Made by a program: the position numbers and the translations under genes
NCBI RefSeq assembly: GCF_036884275.1
Contig: NZ_CP145607.1
Span: 1,785,001 to 1,849,000 of the forward strand
Origin: Sphingomonas kaistensis
Lineage (GTDB): Bacteria > Pseudomonadota > Alphaproteobacteria > Sphingomonadales > Sphingomonadaceae
Reading direction: 5' to 3'
Length of the DNA: 64,000 bases
Part shown: positions 39,032 through 48,143 of the stretch, in pieces
Layout: the number at the start of each line of letters is the position of its first letter
Numbering within the stretch: the first letter of the stretch is position 1
The notes under the pieces: model-generated
What the model saw: only the letters and a program-made list of their open reading frames with translations
What the model was told of the DNA's origin: nothing
The model's database searches: none

Positions 39032-40513
39032 ATGGCGGCACGAAAGGCCTTTGACGAGCTGTGGGGACAAAAGGCCGGTGATACCCCGCGCGCCGGGTTC
39101 GAGCAGCTCGGCGAGTGGCTCCGGAACACGCCGGTCAGCGAACTCGCACGCCGGCAGGCGATGGCCGAGGCGGCGTTTCGCAGCCTGGGTATCACGTTCA
39201 ACGTGTATGGGGACGAGAAGGCGGCGGAGCGGATCATTCCGTTCGACATCATTCCGCGGCTGTTCACCGCCGCCGAATGGGATCGCTTGTCGCTCGGGCT
39301 CGAGCAGCGGGTGCGCGCGCTGAACGCGTTTGTCGCCGATATCTATGGCCCCCGGCATATTCTCAAGGACAAGGTGGTCCCCGAGGAAATCATCCTCGGC
39401 AATCCGCAATTCTGCATTCCCGCGAACGGCGCCGCACCGCCGCACGGCATCTACACCCATATCTGCGGCATCGACATCGTCCGCACCGGCCCCGACGATT
39501 TCTTCGTGCTGGAGGATAATGCGCGCACCCCGTCGGGCGTGTCGTACATGCTGGAAAACCGCGAGGCGATGCTGCGGCTGTGCCCCGAATTGTTCGCCCA
39601 GTTGGCGGTGCAGCCGATCGACACCTATCCCGATCTGCTACGCGACATGCTCTATTCGGTCGCCCCGCGCGGATCGCTGGAGCCGGTATGTGTGCTGCTG
39701 ACGCCGGGGCATTACAACAGCGCATTCTACGAACACAGCTTCCTTGCCGACAGCATGGGGATCGAGCTGGTCGAGGGCCGCGATCTGGAAGTCACGGACG
39801 ACATGGTGTTCATGCGCACCATCGAAGGGCGGGTGCGGGTCGACGTCATCTACCGCCGGATCGACGACGCGTTCCTCGATCCGCTCGTCTTCAATCCTGA
39901 CAGCGGGCTGGGCGTCCCCGGCCTGATGTCGGCCTATCGCGCAGGCAACGTCACCATCGTCAACGCGCCGGGAACGGGGATCGCCGACGACAAGGCGGTC
40001 TACAGCTTCATGCCGGAGATCGTGCGTTATTACATGGGCTCCGACGCGCTGCTTCCGAACGTCGAAACCTTCCGCTGCCGGGAGCCCGAGGCGCTGCGCT
40101 ATACGCTCGACAATCTCGACAAGCTGGTGGTGAAGCTGGTCGACGGGTCGGGCGGATACGGCATGCTGGTCGGCCCGACGGCGTCGAAAGCGGAGATCGC
40201 CGAGTTCCGCGCCGCGCTGGAAGCCGAGCCGCATCGCTATATCGCCCAGCCGACTCTTGCGCTGTCGACCGTTCCGACGTTGGCCGAGGACGGGATCGTG
40301 CCTAGGCACGTCGATTTTCGCCCGTTCATCCTGAGCGGCGCCGATCGCGTCACCATTGTTCCGGGCGGCCTCACCCGGGTCGCGCTCGAGCCGGGATCGC
40401 TGGTGGTGAATTCTAGCCAAGGCGGCGGGACGAAGGACAGCCTGATCATCGCTGCCCCCAAGCCGCCTCGCGACGACGAGGAGGAGCAACATGCTCTCCC
40501 GTACGGCGGCTAA
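39032..40513 (+). CDS. Circularly permuted ATP-grasp protein
   Basis: A 493-residue protein of the circularly permuted ATP-grasp type (former DUF404/DUF407). Recognisable segments are FNVYGDEKAAERIIPFDIIPR, FFVLEDNARTPSGVSYMLENR (metal- and ATP-binding Glu-Asp-Asn) and VKLVDGSGGYGMLVGP. ATP-grasp enzymes join a carboxylate to an amine, here presumably forming a peptide or amide bond. It starts 2 bp after the M3 peptidase gene and overlaps the alpha-E gene by 23 bp. Confidence 0.92.
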   Translation: MAARKAFDELWGQKAGDTPRAGFEQLGEWLRNTPVSELARRQAMAEAAFRSLGITFNVYGDEKAAERIIPFDIIPRLFTAAEWDRLSLGLEQRVRALNAFVADIYGPRHILKDKVVPEEIILGNPQFCIPANGAAPPHGIYTHICGIDIVRTGPDDFFVLEDNARTPSGVSYMLENREAMLRLCPELFAQLAVQPIDTYPDLLRDMLYSVAPRGSLEPVCVLLTPGHYNSAFYEHSFLADSMGIELVEGRDLEVTDDMVFMRTIEGRVRVDVIYRRIDDAFLDPLVFNPDSGLGVPGLMSAYRAGNVTIVNAPGTGIADDKAVYSFMPEIVRYYMGSDALLPNVETFRCREPEALRYTLDNLDKLVVKLVDGSGGYGMLVGPTASKAEIAEFRAALEAEPHRYIAQPTLALSTVPTLAEDGIVPRHVDFRPFILSGADRVTIVPGGLTRVALEPGSLVVNSSQGGGTKDSLIIAAPKPPRDDEEEQHALPYGG

Positions 40514-41432
40514 TCTTTATTGGATCGGGCGCTACATGGAGCGCGCCGAGTTCACCACCCGCCTGATCGAGGCGACCTTGCGCCTGTCGTCGCTGTCCTA
40601 TGGCGCGGCTGCAACCAGTGCGACGTGGGAAAGCGCGCTCGCGGTGGTCGGCCTGGGCCCTGCGCCGGGCGATACCGCGGCGCCCGGCGCGTCCGCCTTC
40701 AACGTCTGCAAGACGCTGGCGCTCGACCTCGACAATCCCAATTCGATCCGGTCTTGCCTATCCCGCGCCCGCGACAATGCCCGCTCTGCTCGCAACGCCT
40801 TGTCGTCCGAGGTGTGGGAAGCGATCAACCGCGCGTGGCTCGATGTCGGCGACCGCACCAGCCCGGGCGGGATCCAGAACACGCTCGCGCTGATCGACAC
40901 GCTGAAGGCCAACAGCCGCGGGTTCGAAGGCGCGCTGGCGCGGATGCTTCGCCACGAAGGCTTCTGGTTCATGCGCCTCGGCTCGGCGATCGAGCGCGGG
41001 GACAACACGGCGCGCCTGCTCGACGTCAAATATTACCTGCTGCTCCCCAAGGAGCAAAAGGTTGGCGGCGTGCTCGACCGCGATCAGTGGACCGCGATCC
41101 TGCAGACGGTTTCGGCCCGCAACGCCTACCGGCTATTCTACCACGATACGTTGAAGCCGTGGCTGGTCGCCGACCTCTTGCTGTTCAAGGGCGAATTGCC
41201 ACGGTCGATCACCGGTTCCTCGACCGAAGTGGTCGATCTCCTTGCCGAAATCGGCGGCCGGACCGGGCGGCAGGGCGAGGCCGATCGCCTCGCGCGGCTA
41301 CGTCAGTCGAAACTTGCCGAAACCAATATCGACGAGGTTTTTCGAAGCGGCCTTCACGAATTCCTGCGTGATTATACGGCCGAGAATGCCGTCCTCGATA
41401 CTGCCATCTCGCACCAGTTCCGGTTTCCCTGA
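40491..41432 (+). CDS. Alpha-E domain protein (DUF403)
   Basis: A 313-residue all-helical protein of the alpha-E family, almost always encoded next to a circularly permuted ATP-grasp gene. The N-terminal LSRTAANLYWIGRYMERAEFTTRLIEA is its hallmark, as is the internal LRHEGFWFMRLGSAIERGDNTARLLDVKYY. Biochemical function unknown; it probably forms a complex with the ATP-grasp protein. It overlaps both neighbours (23 bp and 1 bp). Confidence 0.92.
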   Translation: MLSRTAANLYWIGRYMERAEFTTRLIEATLRLSSLSYGAAATSATWESALAVVGLGPAPGDTAAPGASAFNVCKTLALDLDNPNSIRSCLSRARDNARSARNALSSEVWEAINRAWLDVGDRTSPGGIQNTLALIDTLKANSRGFEGALARMLRHEGFWFMRLGSAIERGDNTARLLDVKYYLLLPKEQKVGGVLDRDQWTAILQTVSARNAYRLFYHDTLKPWLVADLLLFKGELPRSITGSSTEVVDLLAEIGGRTGRQGEADRLARLRQSKLAETNIDEVFRSGLHEFLRDYTAENAVLDTAISHQFRFP

Positions 41433-42301
41433 TGCGCCTGTCGATCAGCCATCGCACGCAATATCGCTTCACCAAGCCGCTGGTGGGCGCAATGCAGATT
41501 CTTCGCCTGACGCCGCACAGCTGTCTCAACCAGACCGTGCTCGACTGGCGGATCGACGTCGATTGCGACGCCCGGCTGCGCGACAGCCGCGACGGATACG
41601 GCAATTGCATCACCAACCTTTATGTCGACGAGCCGGTCACCAGTCTCACCATCACCGCGACCGGTCAGGTGGTGACCGACGACCGGGCCGGCGTGGTGTC
41701 GGGGCTGCCGATCGATCTGCCTGCAGGCGTGTTCCTGCGTTCGACTCCGCTCACCGCGCCCGACGAGGCGCTGTGCGACTACGCGAAAGATGTCGCGGGC
41801 AAGGCGCGCTCCACCCTCGACCGCCTCCATACGCTCAGCAACAGCCTGGGGGCACGGATGACCTTCGACGCGGAAGCGTCGCTGGTCTCAACCGATGCGG
41901 CGTCGGCTTTCGCGGCAGGGCGCGGGGTCTGCCAGGACTACACCCACATTTTCATCGCGGCAGCCCGCGCCATCGATATTCCTGCCCGTTATGTGTCGGG
42001 CCATCTATACCGGCGCTACGACGAGGACGCCCAGCCGGCCAGTCACGCCTGGGCCGAGGCGTGGGTCGAGGGGCTCGGCTGGGTCGCCTTCGATCCCACC
42101 AACGGCATCTGCGCCGACGACAATTATGTGCGGGTCGCGTCCGGGCTCGATTTTGCCGACGTATCGCCGATCGTCGGCGTCCGGCGCGGCGGCGGCATCG
42201 AGGAGATGAGTGTCGAGGTGCGGGTCACCAGATCGCCCGCGCGCCGCCAGTCGCAACGACAGAGCATGGGCAAATCCTGGCAGCAGCAATCGCAGGGCTA
42301 A
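41432..42301 (+). CDS. Transglutaminase-like protein (third of three)
   Basis: A 289-residue protein with the transglutaminase N-terminal domain (LSISHRTQYRFTKPLVGAMQI) and core. The triad is Cys in GRGVCQDYTHIFIAAARAIDIPARY, His in PASHAWAEAWVEG and Asp in WVAFDPTNG. It is the usual partner of the ATP-grasp/alpha-E pair, whose alpha-E stop overlaps its ATG by one base. No signal peptide. It ends the operon; about 160 bp follow before the next gene. Confidence 0.92.
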   Translation: MRLSISHRTQYRFTKPLVGAMQILRLTPHSCLNQTVLDWRIDVDCDARLRDSRDGYGNCITNLYVDEPVTSLTITATGQVVTDDRAGVVSGLPIDLPAGVFLRSTPLTAPDEALCDYAKDVAGKARSTLDRLHTLSNSLGARMTFDAEASLVSTDAASAFAAGRGVCQDYTHIFIAAARAIDIPARYVSGHLYRRYDEDAQPASHAWAEAWVEGLGWVAFDPTNGICADDNYVRVASGLDFADVSPIVGVRRGGGIEEMSVEVRVTRSPARRQSQRQSMGKSWQQQSQG

Positions 42302-42420
42302 GGCCCATGCGCGTCTGAGACGACGGCTTTGTCCTTTCCCCCGCCGGGGGCACCGTTCGACGCGCTCGAAGGACCAGCGCGCATTCGCCGCTTGTCATCT
42401 GCTCGCAGCGCGCATAGCTT

Positions 42421-42440
42421 ACTTGCGTAATCAAACCCAC
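42421..42440 (+). promoter_or_regulatory. Shared 20-bp motif, site F (thiolase operon)
   Basis: ACTTGCGTAATCAAACCCAC, 20 bp before the thiolase ATG. It matches the motif at 53674-53693 in 16 of 20 positions. One of six sites of this motif found in front of transcription units of the 42-61 kb region. Confidence 0.55.
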
Positions 42441-42460
42441 TCCGATTGGGGCAGACGCAA

Positions 42461-43687
42461 ATGGTTTACGTGCTTGGCGGTTGGCAGAGCGACTTCGGAC
42501 GCAACTGGACACGCGAAGGGCTCGATATCGCCGGAGCCTTTTTCGAAGCGTTGAACCATGGTCTGGAAGCGACCGGCCTCGAGCCCAAGGATATCGAAAC
42601 GGGCCACGTCGGCAATTTTGTCGGTGAGCTGTTCGCGGGGCAGGGGCTGCTCGGCGGTTTTTTCGGATTGGTGCATCCCGATCTCGACGGCCTCCCGACG
42701 TCGCGGCACGAGGCGGCCTGTGCAAGCGGCAGTGTCGCGATCCTCGCGGCGACGGCGGAGATCGAGGCCGGGCGCTACGACCTCGCCTGCGTGCTCGGGA
42801 TCGAGCAGATGCGCAACGTGCCGGGCAAGACCGCGGCCGAGCATCTCGGCGCGGCGGCGTGGACGGGCTATGAGTTCGGCGATGCCGCCTACGTTTGGCC
42901 GCGGGCGTTTTCCGATCTGGCGGAGGAATATGACACCCGTCACGGGCTGAAATACGAGCATCTGATGCGGATCGCCGAGATCAACTTCGGCAACGCCAAG
43001 CACAACCCCAACGCGCAGACCCGCAAATATGGCTTCACCGACAAGAGCTTCACCGCCGACGACGAGGCCAATCCGATTGTCGAAGGGCGGACCCGCAAGA
43101 TGGATTGCGGGCAGGTGACCGACGGCGCGACCGTGATCTTCCTCGCGTCCGACGAACGCGCGCGGCACTATGCCCGGGAGCGCGGCATTCCGTTGTCGAG
43201 CCTGTCGCGTATCAGCGGCTGGGGCCACCGCAGCGCGCCGATCGCCTACGACCACAAGGTCAAGGCGAGCGCCGGCCAGCCCTATGTCTTCCCGCAGGTC
43301 CGCCGCGCGATCGAGGACGCCCGGCGCCGCGCGGGGGTCAAGCTCAAGGACATTTCGGCGGTCGAGACCCACGACTGCTTCACCGCCACCGAATATATGG
43401 CGATCGACCATCTGGGCCTGACCGCGCCCGGCGAAAGCTGGAAGGCCATCGAGGAAGGCGTGATCGAGATGGGCGGCGCGTGCCCGATCAATCCGTCGGG
43501 TGGCCTTATCGGCCTCGGCCATCCGGTCGGCGCAACGGGCGTCAGGATGCTGCTAGACGCGCACAAGCAGGTGACGGGCACGGCGGGCGACTATCAGGTC
43601 GAGGGCGCTAAACGCGTCCAGACGCTGAATATCGGCGGATCGACCACCACCACCGTCAGCTTCATCGTCGAGCAGGCAGCTGCCTGA
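42461..43687 (+). CDS. Thiolase of the SCP-2/acetyl-CoA acetyltransferase-like type
   Basis: A 408-residue thiolase-fold protein. It has the nucleophile Cys in EAACASGSVAIL, the HDCF motif (THDCFTATEYMAI) typical of SCP-2-type thiolases, and the His in GGLIGLGHPVGATG. Such enzymes cut a 3-oxoacyl-CoA to acetyl-CoA and a shortened acyl-CoA. The ATG at 42461 follows GGGGCAG; a TTG 15 bp upstream is less likely. First gene of an operon (next ATG overlaps its stop by 1 bp) and preceded by site F of the shared motif. Confidence 0.87.
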   Translation: MVYVLGGWQSDFGRNWTREGLDIAGAFFEALNHGLEATGLEPKDIETGHVGNFVGELFAGQGLLGGFFGLVHPDLDGLPTSRHEAACASGSVAILAATAEIEAGRYDLACVLGIEQMRNVPGKTAAEHLGAAAWTGYEFGDAAYVWPRAFSDLAEEYDTRHGLKYEHLMRIAEINFGNAKHNPNAQTRKYGFTDKSFTADDEANPIVEGRTRKMDCGQVTDGATVIFLASDERARHYARERGIPLSSLSRISGWGHRSAPIAYDHKVKASAGQPYVFPQVRRAIEDARRRAGVKLKDISAVETHDCFTATEYMAIDHLGLTAPGESWKAIEEGVIEMGGACPINPSGGLIGLGHPVGATGVRMLLDAHKQVTGTAGDYQVEGAKRVQTLNIGGSTTTTVSFIVEQAAA

Positions 43688-44193
43688 TGATTGGTCGGCG
43701 GCATCTGCTCGCCCTTCTTGCCGCCCTTCCCCTTGTCTCCGTTCCAGCCTTTGCGAGGAAACCAGCCATGACCCGAATGCAGCAGTTCCAGGCCGTCATC
43801 GATGGGTGGAAGCGCAAGGACGTCGACTTCGTCCTGAGCCAGATGACCGACGACGTGGTGTGGCATTACGCCGCCGCGATCGCCCCGGCGGCAAAGGGCA
43901 AGGATGCGGCGCGCGCCTTCATCGACCAGTTCGGCAAGAACATCGGCGAGGTCCGTTGGCGGATCTTTCATCATGCCGAGGTCGGCGACCGCCTGTTCGT
44001 CGAGGGCGTCGACGAATATGACACCAAGGACGGCATCGTGATCGCCGCGCCTTATGCCGGGGTGATCGAGTTTCGCGGCGACAAGATCAGCGGCTGGCGC
44101 GATTATGTCGATCGGGGCGTGATCGAAGCCCAAAAGGCCGGCGGCGGCTGGAGCGATCAGGTCAGGGAGCTGGTGGGGCGGCCGGCGCAATGA
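43687..44193 (+). CDS. Exported NTF2-fold protein (limonene-epoxide-hydrolase-like)
   Basis: A 168-residue protein with a signal peptide (RRHLLALLAALPLVSVPAFA) and an NTF2/SnoaL-type domain. The C-terminal segment GDKISGWRDYVDR resembles limonene-1,2-epoxide hydrolase, but the Arg of the R-x-D catalytic pair is not where expected (EGVDEYD), so hydrolase activity is doubtful. It sits between the thiolase and CoA-ligase genes, overlapping them by 1 and 4 bp. Confidence 0.78.
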   Translation: MIGRRHLLALLAALPLVSVPAFARKPAMTRMQQFQAVIDGWKRKDVDFVLSQMTDDVVWHYAAAIAPAAKGKDAARAFIDQFGKNIGEVRWRIFHHAEVGDRLFVEGVDEYDTKDGIVIAAPYAGVIEFRGDKISGWRDYVDRGVIEAQKAGGGWSDQVRELVGRPAQ

Positions 44194-46007
44194 CGGTGGC
44201 CGAGGAAGAGCGCGTTGGCACAGATAGCGACTGGCGTTCGGCGCCGTTTCGCCATGCCGAGTTCCTGCCGGTCGATCTCGACCTCAATCGCGACGCCGAC
44301 GGCACGATCCGGCTGACCACCAATCACCCCTATCAGCCGATCGACGGCAATCTGGCGCGCGCCTTTTTCGCGATGGCAGAGACGAAGGGCGACGCGCCGG
44401 CGCTGGCCGAGCGCGAGCCCGCCGGCGAATGGAAGGCGACCAGCTTTCGCTATCTCGCCCGCGACGTGCGCGGAGCAGCGCAATGGATGATCGACCACCT
44501 GCCGCCGCGCGGCGTGCTGGTGATCATGGCCGAGAACAGCGTCGCGGTCGCGACCATGACCTTTGCCGCCTTTGCCACGGGGCGGATCCTGTGTCCGGTA
44601 AGCCCGGCCTATGGCGTCGCCGGCGGCGATCACGCCCGGCTTCGGCACGTGTTCGCCAAGGTCAAGCCGGCGGCGATCTTCCTCGATCCAAAGGCGCCGT
44701 ACGCCAAGGCGCTGAAGGAGATCGGAGCCGATTGCCAGATCATCTCGACCGATCCGTCGGTATTCGGCAACGCAGCCGTTGCCTATGCCGACGCGATTGC
44801 AACCGAGCCGACGCCTGCGGTCGACGAGGCCGTCGCGGCGGTCGATCCGTCGGCCACCGGCTCCTACATGATGACCAGCGGGTCAACCGGTTTGCCCAAG
44901 GTGGTCGAGCAATCACTCGACGCACTCGCCGCCAATACCGCGCAGGGGATCGGCCTGATCGGCCGCGCCGCCGGGTGGGATGACGAGATGCTCGACTGGC
45001 TGCCGTGGCACCATGCTGCGGGCGCGTCGGTGCTGCGCGCGGGGCTGATGCTGGGCGGCACGCTGCACATCGACAGCGGCAAGCCGGCGCCCGGGCTGTT
45101 CGAGCGCTCGATCGACAACCTGCGCAGCAAGAGCGTCGCTTACTTCAACAACGTGCCGCTCGGCTACGCGATGCTGGTCGATGCGATGGACCGCGACCAG
45201 CAGTTGCGCGACACCTTCTTCGCGAAGATGCGGTTGATGCTCTACGGCGGCGCAGGCCTGCCGCAGCCGGTCTACGACCGCCTTCAGCAGCATGCGGTCG
45301 CCGCCACCGGGCACCGCGTCCACATGACTACCGGCTATGGCATGACCGAGACGGTGTCGGGCTGCTGCGCGATCCATTTCGAAACCGACAAGGTCGGGAT
45401 CGGGCTTCCGGGCCCTGGCGTCGACATCAAGCTGGTACCCAACGGCGCGCGTTACGAAGTGCGTCTCAAGGGCCCGATGCTGATGAGCGGCTATCTGGAC
45501 GAACCGGAGAAGACCGCCGCGGTGTTCGACGAGGACGGCTATTACCGGACCGGCGACATGGCGGTGTTTCATGACGAAGCGCATCCCGAACAGGGCCTCG
45601 CCTTTGCCGGGCGGATGGCCGAGGAATTCAAGCTCACCAACGGCACCTGGGTCTATGGCGGGCAGCTGCGCGAAGCGCTGCTGAAGGCGCTGTCGCCGCT
45701 GGTCACCGAGATCGTGCTGGCGGACGACAATCGCCCGTTCCTGACCCTGCTGGTGTGGCCCAAGGCCGACGCGCCGGCGGACCTGCTGGACCAGCTCGTC
45801 CAGCGCCTGCGCGACTTCAACGCCGGTCAGCAGGGTGGGTCGGCGACGATCCGGCGGGTGGCGATCATGACCAGCCCGCCGTCGGTCGATGCGCACGAGA
45901 TTTCGGACAAGGGCACGATCAACCGCCGCGCGGTGCTCGATCACCGCAGCGACCTCGTCGAGCAGCTTTATGCCGACACGCCGGGGCCCGGCGTCGGGGT
46001 GGTCTGA
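44190..46007 (+). CDS. Feruloyl-CoA-synthetase-like acyl-CoA ligase
   Basis: A 605-residue adenylate-forming enzyme that should activate an aryl or other carboxylic acid with ATP and CoA. The phosphate loop is YMMTSGSTGLPKVVEQS, the next motif MTTGYGMTETVSG, and the hinge region YYRTGDMAVFHDE. Overall sequence (N-terminal NHPYQPIDGNL, ITRTA-like DALAANTAQGIGLI region) resembles feruloyl-CoA synthetases; that substrate is only a guess. Third gene of the 42461 operon. Confidence 0.85.
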   Translation: MTVAEEERVGTDSDWRSAPFRHAEFLPVDLDLNRDADGTIRLTTNHPYQPIDGNLARAFFAMAETKGDAPALAEREPAGEWKATSFRYLARDVRGAAQWMIDHLPPRGVLVIMAENSVAVATMTFAAFATGRILCPVSPAYGVAGGDHARLRHVFAKVKPAAIFLDPKAPYAKALKEIGADCQIISTDPSVFGNAAVAYADAIATEPTPAVDEAVAAVDPSATGSYMMTSGSTGLPKVVEQSLDALAANTAQGIGLIGRAAGWDDEMLDWLPWHHAAGASVLRAGLMLGGTLHIDSGKPAPGLFERSIDNLRSKSVAYFNNVPLGYAMLVDAMDRDQQLRDTFFAKMRLMLYGGAGLPQPVYDRLQQHAVAATGHRVHMTTGYGMTETVSGCCAIHFETDKVGIGLPGPGVDIKLVPNGARYEVRLKGPMLMSGYLDEPEKTAAVFDEDGYYRTGDMAVFHDEAHPEQGLAFAGRMAEEFKLTNGTWVYGGQLREALLKALSPLVTEIVLADDNRPFLTLLVWPKADAPADLLDQLVQRLRDFNAGQQGGSATIRRVAIMTSPPSVDAHEISDKGTINRRAVLDHRSDLVEQLYADTPGPGVGVV

Positions 46008-46033
46008 GCCACATTCTTTACGGGGGATAGAAG

Positions 46034-46831
46034 ATGGTTTGGTCGTTGCTAGTGGCGAATGCCGTCATTCTGGTGCTGTGTTTCGTCGTGCTGTGGGCGC
46101 TGTGCCTGAAAGGCAAGGACGTCACCCCGGTCGACAGCTTCTGGGCGTTCGGCATGGTCGTGATGGCGATCAGCAGCTACTTCCTCGCCGACGGGCTGCA
46201 TGAGCGCAAATTGCTCTTACTCGGGCTGTGCGCCCTGTGGGGCATCCGGCTCGGCAGCTACATGCTGTGGCGATGGCGCGATCATGGCGGCGACCGGCGT
46301 TATGTCGCGTTGCTCGGCAAAGCCGAAGCACAGCGCGGGTGGAGCTTCGCCAAGGCGTCTGCGCTGCTGGTGTTCGCGACGCAGGCGCCCTTGCTGTTCA
46401 TCGTCTGCCTGCCGGTCCAACTGGGGCAGGTCGCCACGCAGCCGCCGCTCGGCACGCTGGCATGGGTCGGCGCGGCGCTCAGCTTGTTCGGCATCGCCTT
46501 CGAGACGATCGGCGACGCGCAACTGGTGCGCTTCAAGCGCGATCCCGCCAACCAGGGCCAGGTGATGACCAGCGGCCTGTGGCGCTACACCCGCCATCCC
46601 AATTATTTCGGCGATGCCTGTGCCTGGTGGGGCATGTACCTGATCGCGGCGGAGACCGGCCCGGGCGTGTGGAGCTTCATCGGCCCGGCGCTGCTGACCT
46701 GGACACTGATAAAGTGGTCGGGCGCGCCGACGGTCGAGCGGAAGATGACCAAGACCAAGCCCGGCTATGCCGATTACGTGGCGCGGACCTCGGGCTTCGT
46801 GCCGTGGCCGCCTAAGCGTTCCGCCGCCTAG
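46034..46831 (+). CDS. DUF1295 membrane protein (steroid 5-alpha-reductase-like C-terminal fold)
   Basis: A 265-residue inner-membrane protein with about seven hydrophobic segments. The C-terminal signature WRYTRHPNYFGDACAWWGMYL marks the DUF1295 / isoprenylcysteine methyltransferase and steroid reductase superfamily. It may act on a lipophilic substrate (sterol-like, terpenoid). It starts 26 bp after the ligase gene and its last 4 bp overlap the convergent NTF2 gene. Confidence 0.88.
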   Translation: MVWSLLVANAVILVLCFVVLWALCLKGKDVTPVDSFWAFGMVVMAISSYFLADGLHERKLLLLGLCALWGIRLGSYMLWRWRDHGGDRRYVALLGKAEAQRGWSFAKASALLVFATQAPLLFIVCLPVQLGQVATQPPLGTLAWVGAALSLFGIAFETIGDAQLVRFKRDPANQGQVMTSGLWRYTRHPNYFGDACAWWGMYLIAAETGPGVWSFIGPALLTWTLIKWSGAPTVERKMTKTKPGYADYVARTSGFVPWPPKRSAA

Positions 46832-47214
46832 CGGCCGAACGCCCTGAGCTTCGCGCCTGCCGCGCTGTCGATATATTCGTCGAGGCGTGTGATCTTGCCG
46901 TCCTTCATCTTGACCACGACGCAGGCATCCATCTTCCACGGCGTGCCGTCGGGCAAGGTCGCGGACAGGACGTGCTGCTGGACGAAACCGTCCTTCAAAG
47001 GCTCGCGGCGCAGGACGGTGTATTGGCGGTCGGGGAGGGTGCGGATGAACCACTCCAGCACCTTCACATTGTCGTCGATCGTCTGTTCCACGCCGTCGGT
47101 GTTGTGCCAGATGACCCCGCCCGGCGCGTAGCAGGCGCGCATGCGGTCGGCGTCGCCCTGCTGGACGGCATCGACGAAGTCGGCGGCGAAGGCTTCGATT
47201 TCCTGTTCGGTCAT
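46828..47214 (-). CDS. NTF2-fold (SnoaL-like) protein
   Basis: A 128-residue cytoplasmic protein with the cone-shaped NTF2 fold pattern (FAADFVDAVQQGDADRMRACYAPGGVIWHN at the start, VVVKMKDGKITRLDEYID near the end). The R-x-D catalytic pair of epoxide hydrolases is missing. Last gene of a four-gene operon in which each start overlaps the previous stop by 4 bp. Confidence 0.83.
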   Translation of the reverse strand: MTEQEIEAFAADFVDAVQQGDADRMRACYAPGGVIWHNTDGVEQTIDDNVKVLEWFIRTLPDRQYTVLRREPLKDGFVQQHVLSATLPDGTPWKMDACVVVKMKDGKITRLDEYIDSAAGAKLRAFGR

Positions 47215-48143
47215 GCGGGAGTTCCTGTGTTGAGAAGGCGGGCGCGACCCTCATTCCAGCCGCGCTCGAGTTGATCGACGATTGTCGCGACGGGCTCGAT
47301 CGCCGTCACCGCGTGGAGTCCCTGTCCAGCCGACCACACGTCGCGCCAGCGCGCGCCGGTCGGGGCGGAATAATCGCGCTTAGCGGGACTATCGAGATGG
47401 TCGATGTCGTAACCGGCTTGGGCCAGCGAAGGCTTGAGCCAGGAGGCGGCCGTGCCGGTGACGGCGGGGCTGACCAGAAGATCGCTCGCGCTCGATGCGA
47501 TGACCATGGCCTTGTAGCCCTCGCTGGCGCGGCTCTCTTCGGCGGCGAGAAAGCGCGTGCCCATGTAGACGAGGTCGGCGCCCGCCGCGACCGCGCCCGC
47601 CACCGCCGCGCCCTCGGCGATCCCGCCGCCGAGGCAGACGATGCCGTCGAAAAAGCTGCGCAGCACGGCGAGGAAGCTGAAGGGTGACAGGCTGCCAGTA
47701 TGGCCGCCGGCGCCTGCTGCGACCGCGACCAGCCCGTCGGCGCCGGCCGCCGCCGCCTTGCGTCCGAGCGTCTCGCTGACGACGTCGGCGAGGACGATAC
47801 CGCCATAGGCATGCACCGCTTCTACCACCGGGGCCGGGCTGCCGAGCGCGGTGATAACGATGGGCGGCTTATGCTTTGCGACCAGTGCGAGGTCGTCGGC
47901 GAGGCGCGGGTTGGTCGAATGAGTGACGAGGTTGGCGGCCCACAGGCCCGGTGCGTCGGCGCAGCCCGAGGCGATCTCTTCCATCCAGCGGTCGAGTTCA
48001 TCGGCGGTGCGGCAGTTGGGCGTCGGAAAGGCGCCAACGATGCCATTGCGGGCGGCGGCGATCACCATCTCCGGGCCGGTGACGAGGAACATCGGCGCGG
48101 CGACGACGGGAAGGCGGAGGCGGGCGAGCAGGGGGTGGGTCAT
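47211..48143 (-). CDS. Nitronate monooxygenase family protein
   Basis: A 310-residue FMN-dependent TIM-barrel protein. Evidence: LRLPVVAAPMFLVTGPEMVIAAARNGIVG at the N-terminus, AAGAGGHTGSLSPF (the active-site His segment), and CLGGGIAEG with GADLVYMGTRFLA (phosphate-binding). Homologues oxidise nitronates or reduce enones; in catabolic clusters like this one the second is possible. The long open frame upstream of 48143 is a shadow of the thiolase gene; the ATG at 48141-48143 overlaps that gene's stop by 4 bp. Confidence 0.86.
   Translation of the reverse strand: MTHPLLARLRLPVVAAPMFLVTGPEMVIAAARNGIVGAFPTPNCRTADELDRWMEEIASGCADAPGLWAANLVTHSTNPRLADDLALVAKHKPPIVITALGSPAPVVEAVHAYGGIVLADVVSETLGRKAAAAGADGLVAVAAGAGGHTGSLSPFSFLAVLRSFFDGIVCLGGGIAEGAAVAGAVAAGADLVYMGTRFLAAEESRASEGYKAMVIASSASDLLVSPAVTGTAASWLKPSLAQAGYDIDHLDSPAKRDYSAPTGARWRDVWSAGQGLHAVTAIEPVATIVDQLERGWNEGRARLLNTGTPA

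Noticed and set aside
42340..42400. Possible degenerate copy of the palindromic repeat and a CCCCC-GCC-GGGGG hairpin
   Set aside because: Only a short partial likeness to the 16702-16775 repeat and no T-run; not enough to annotate.
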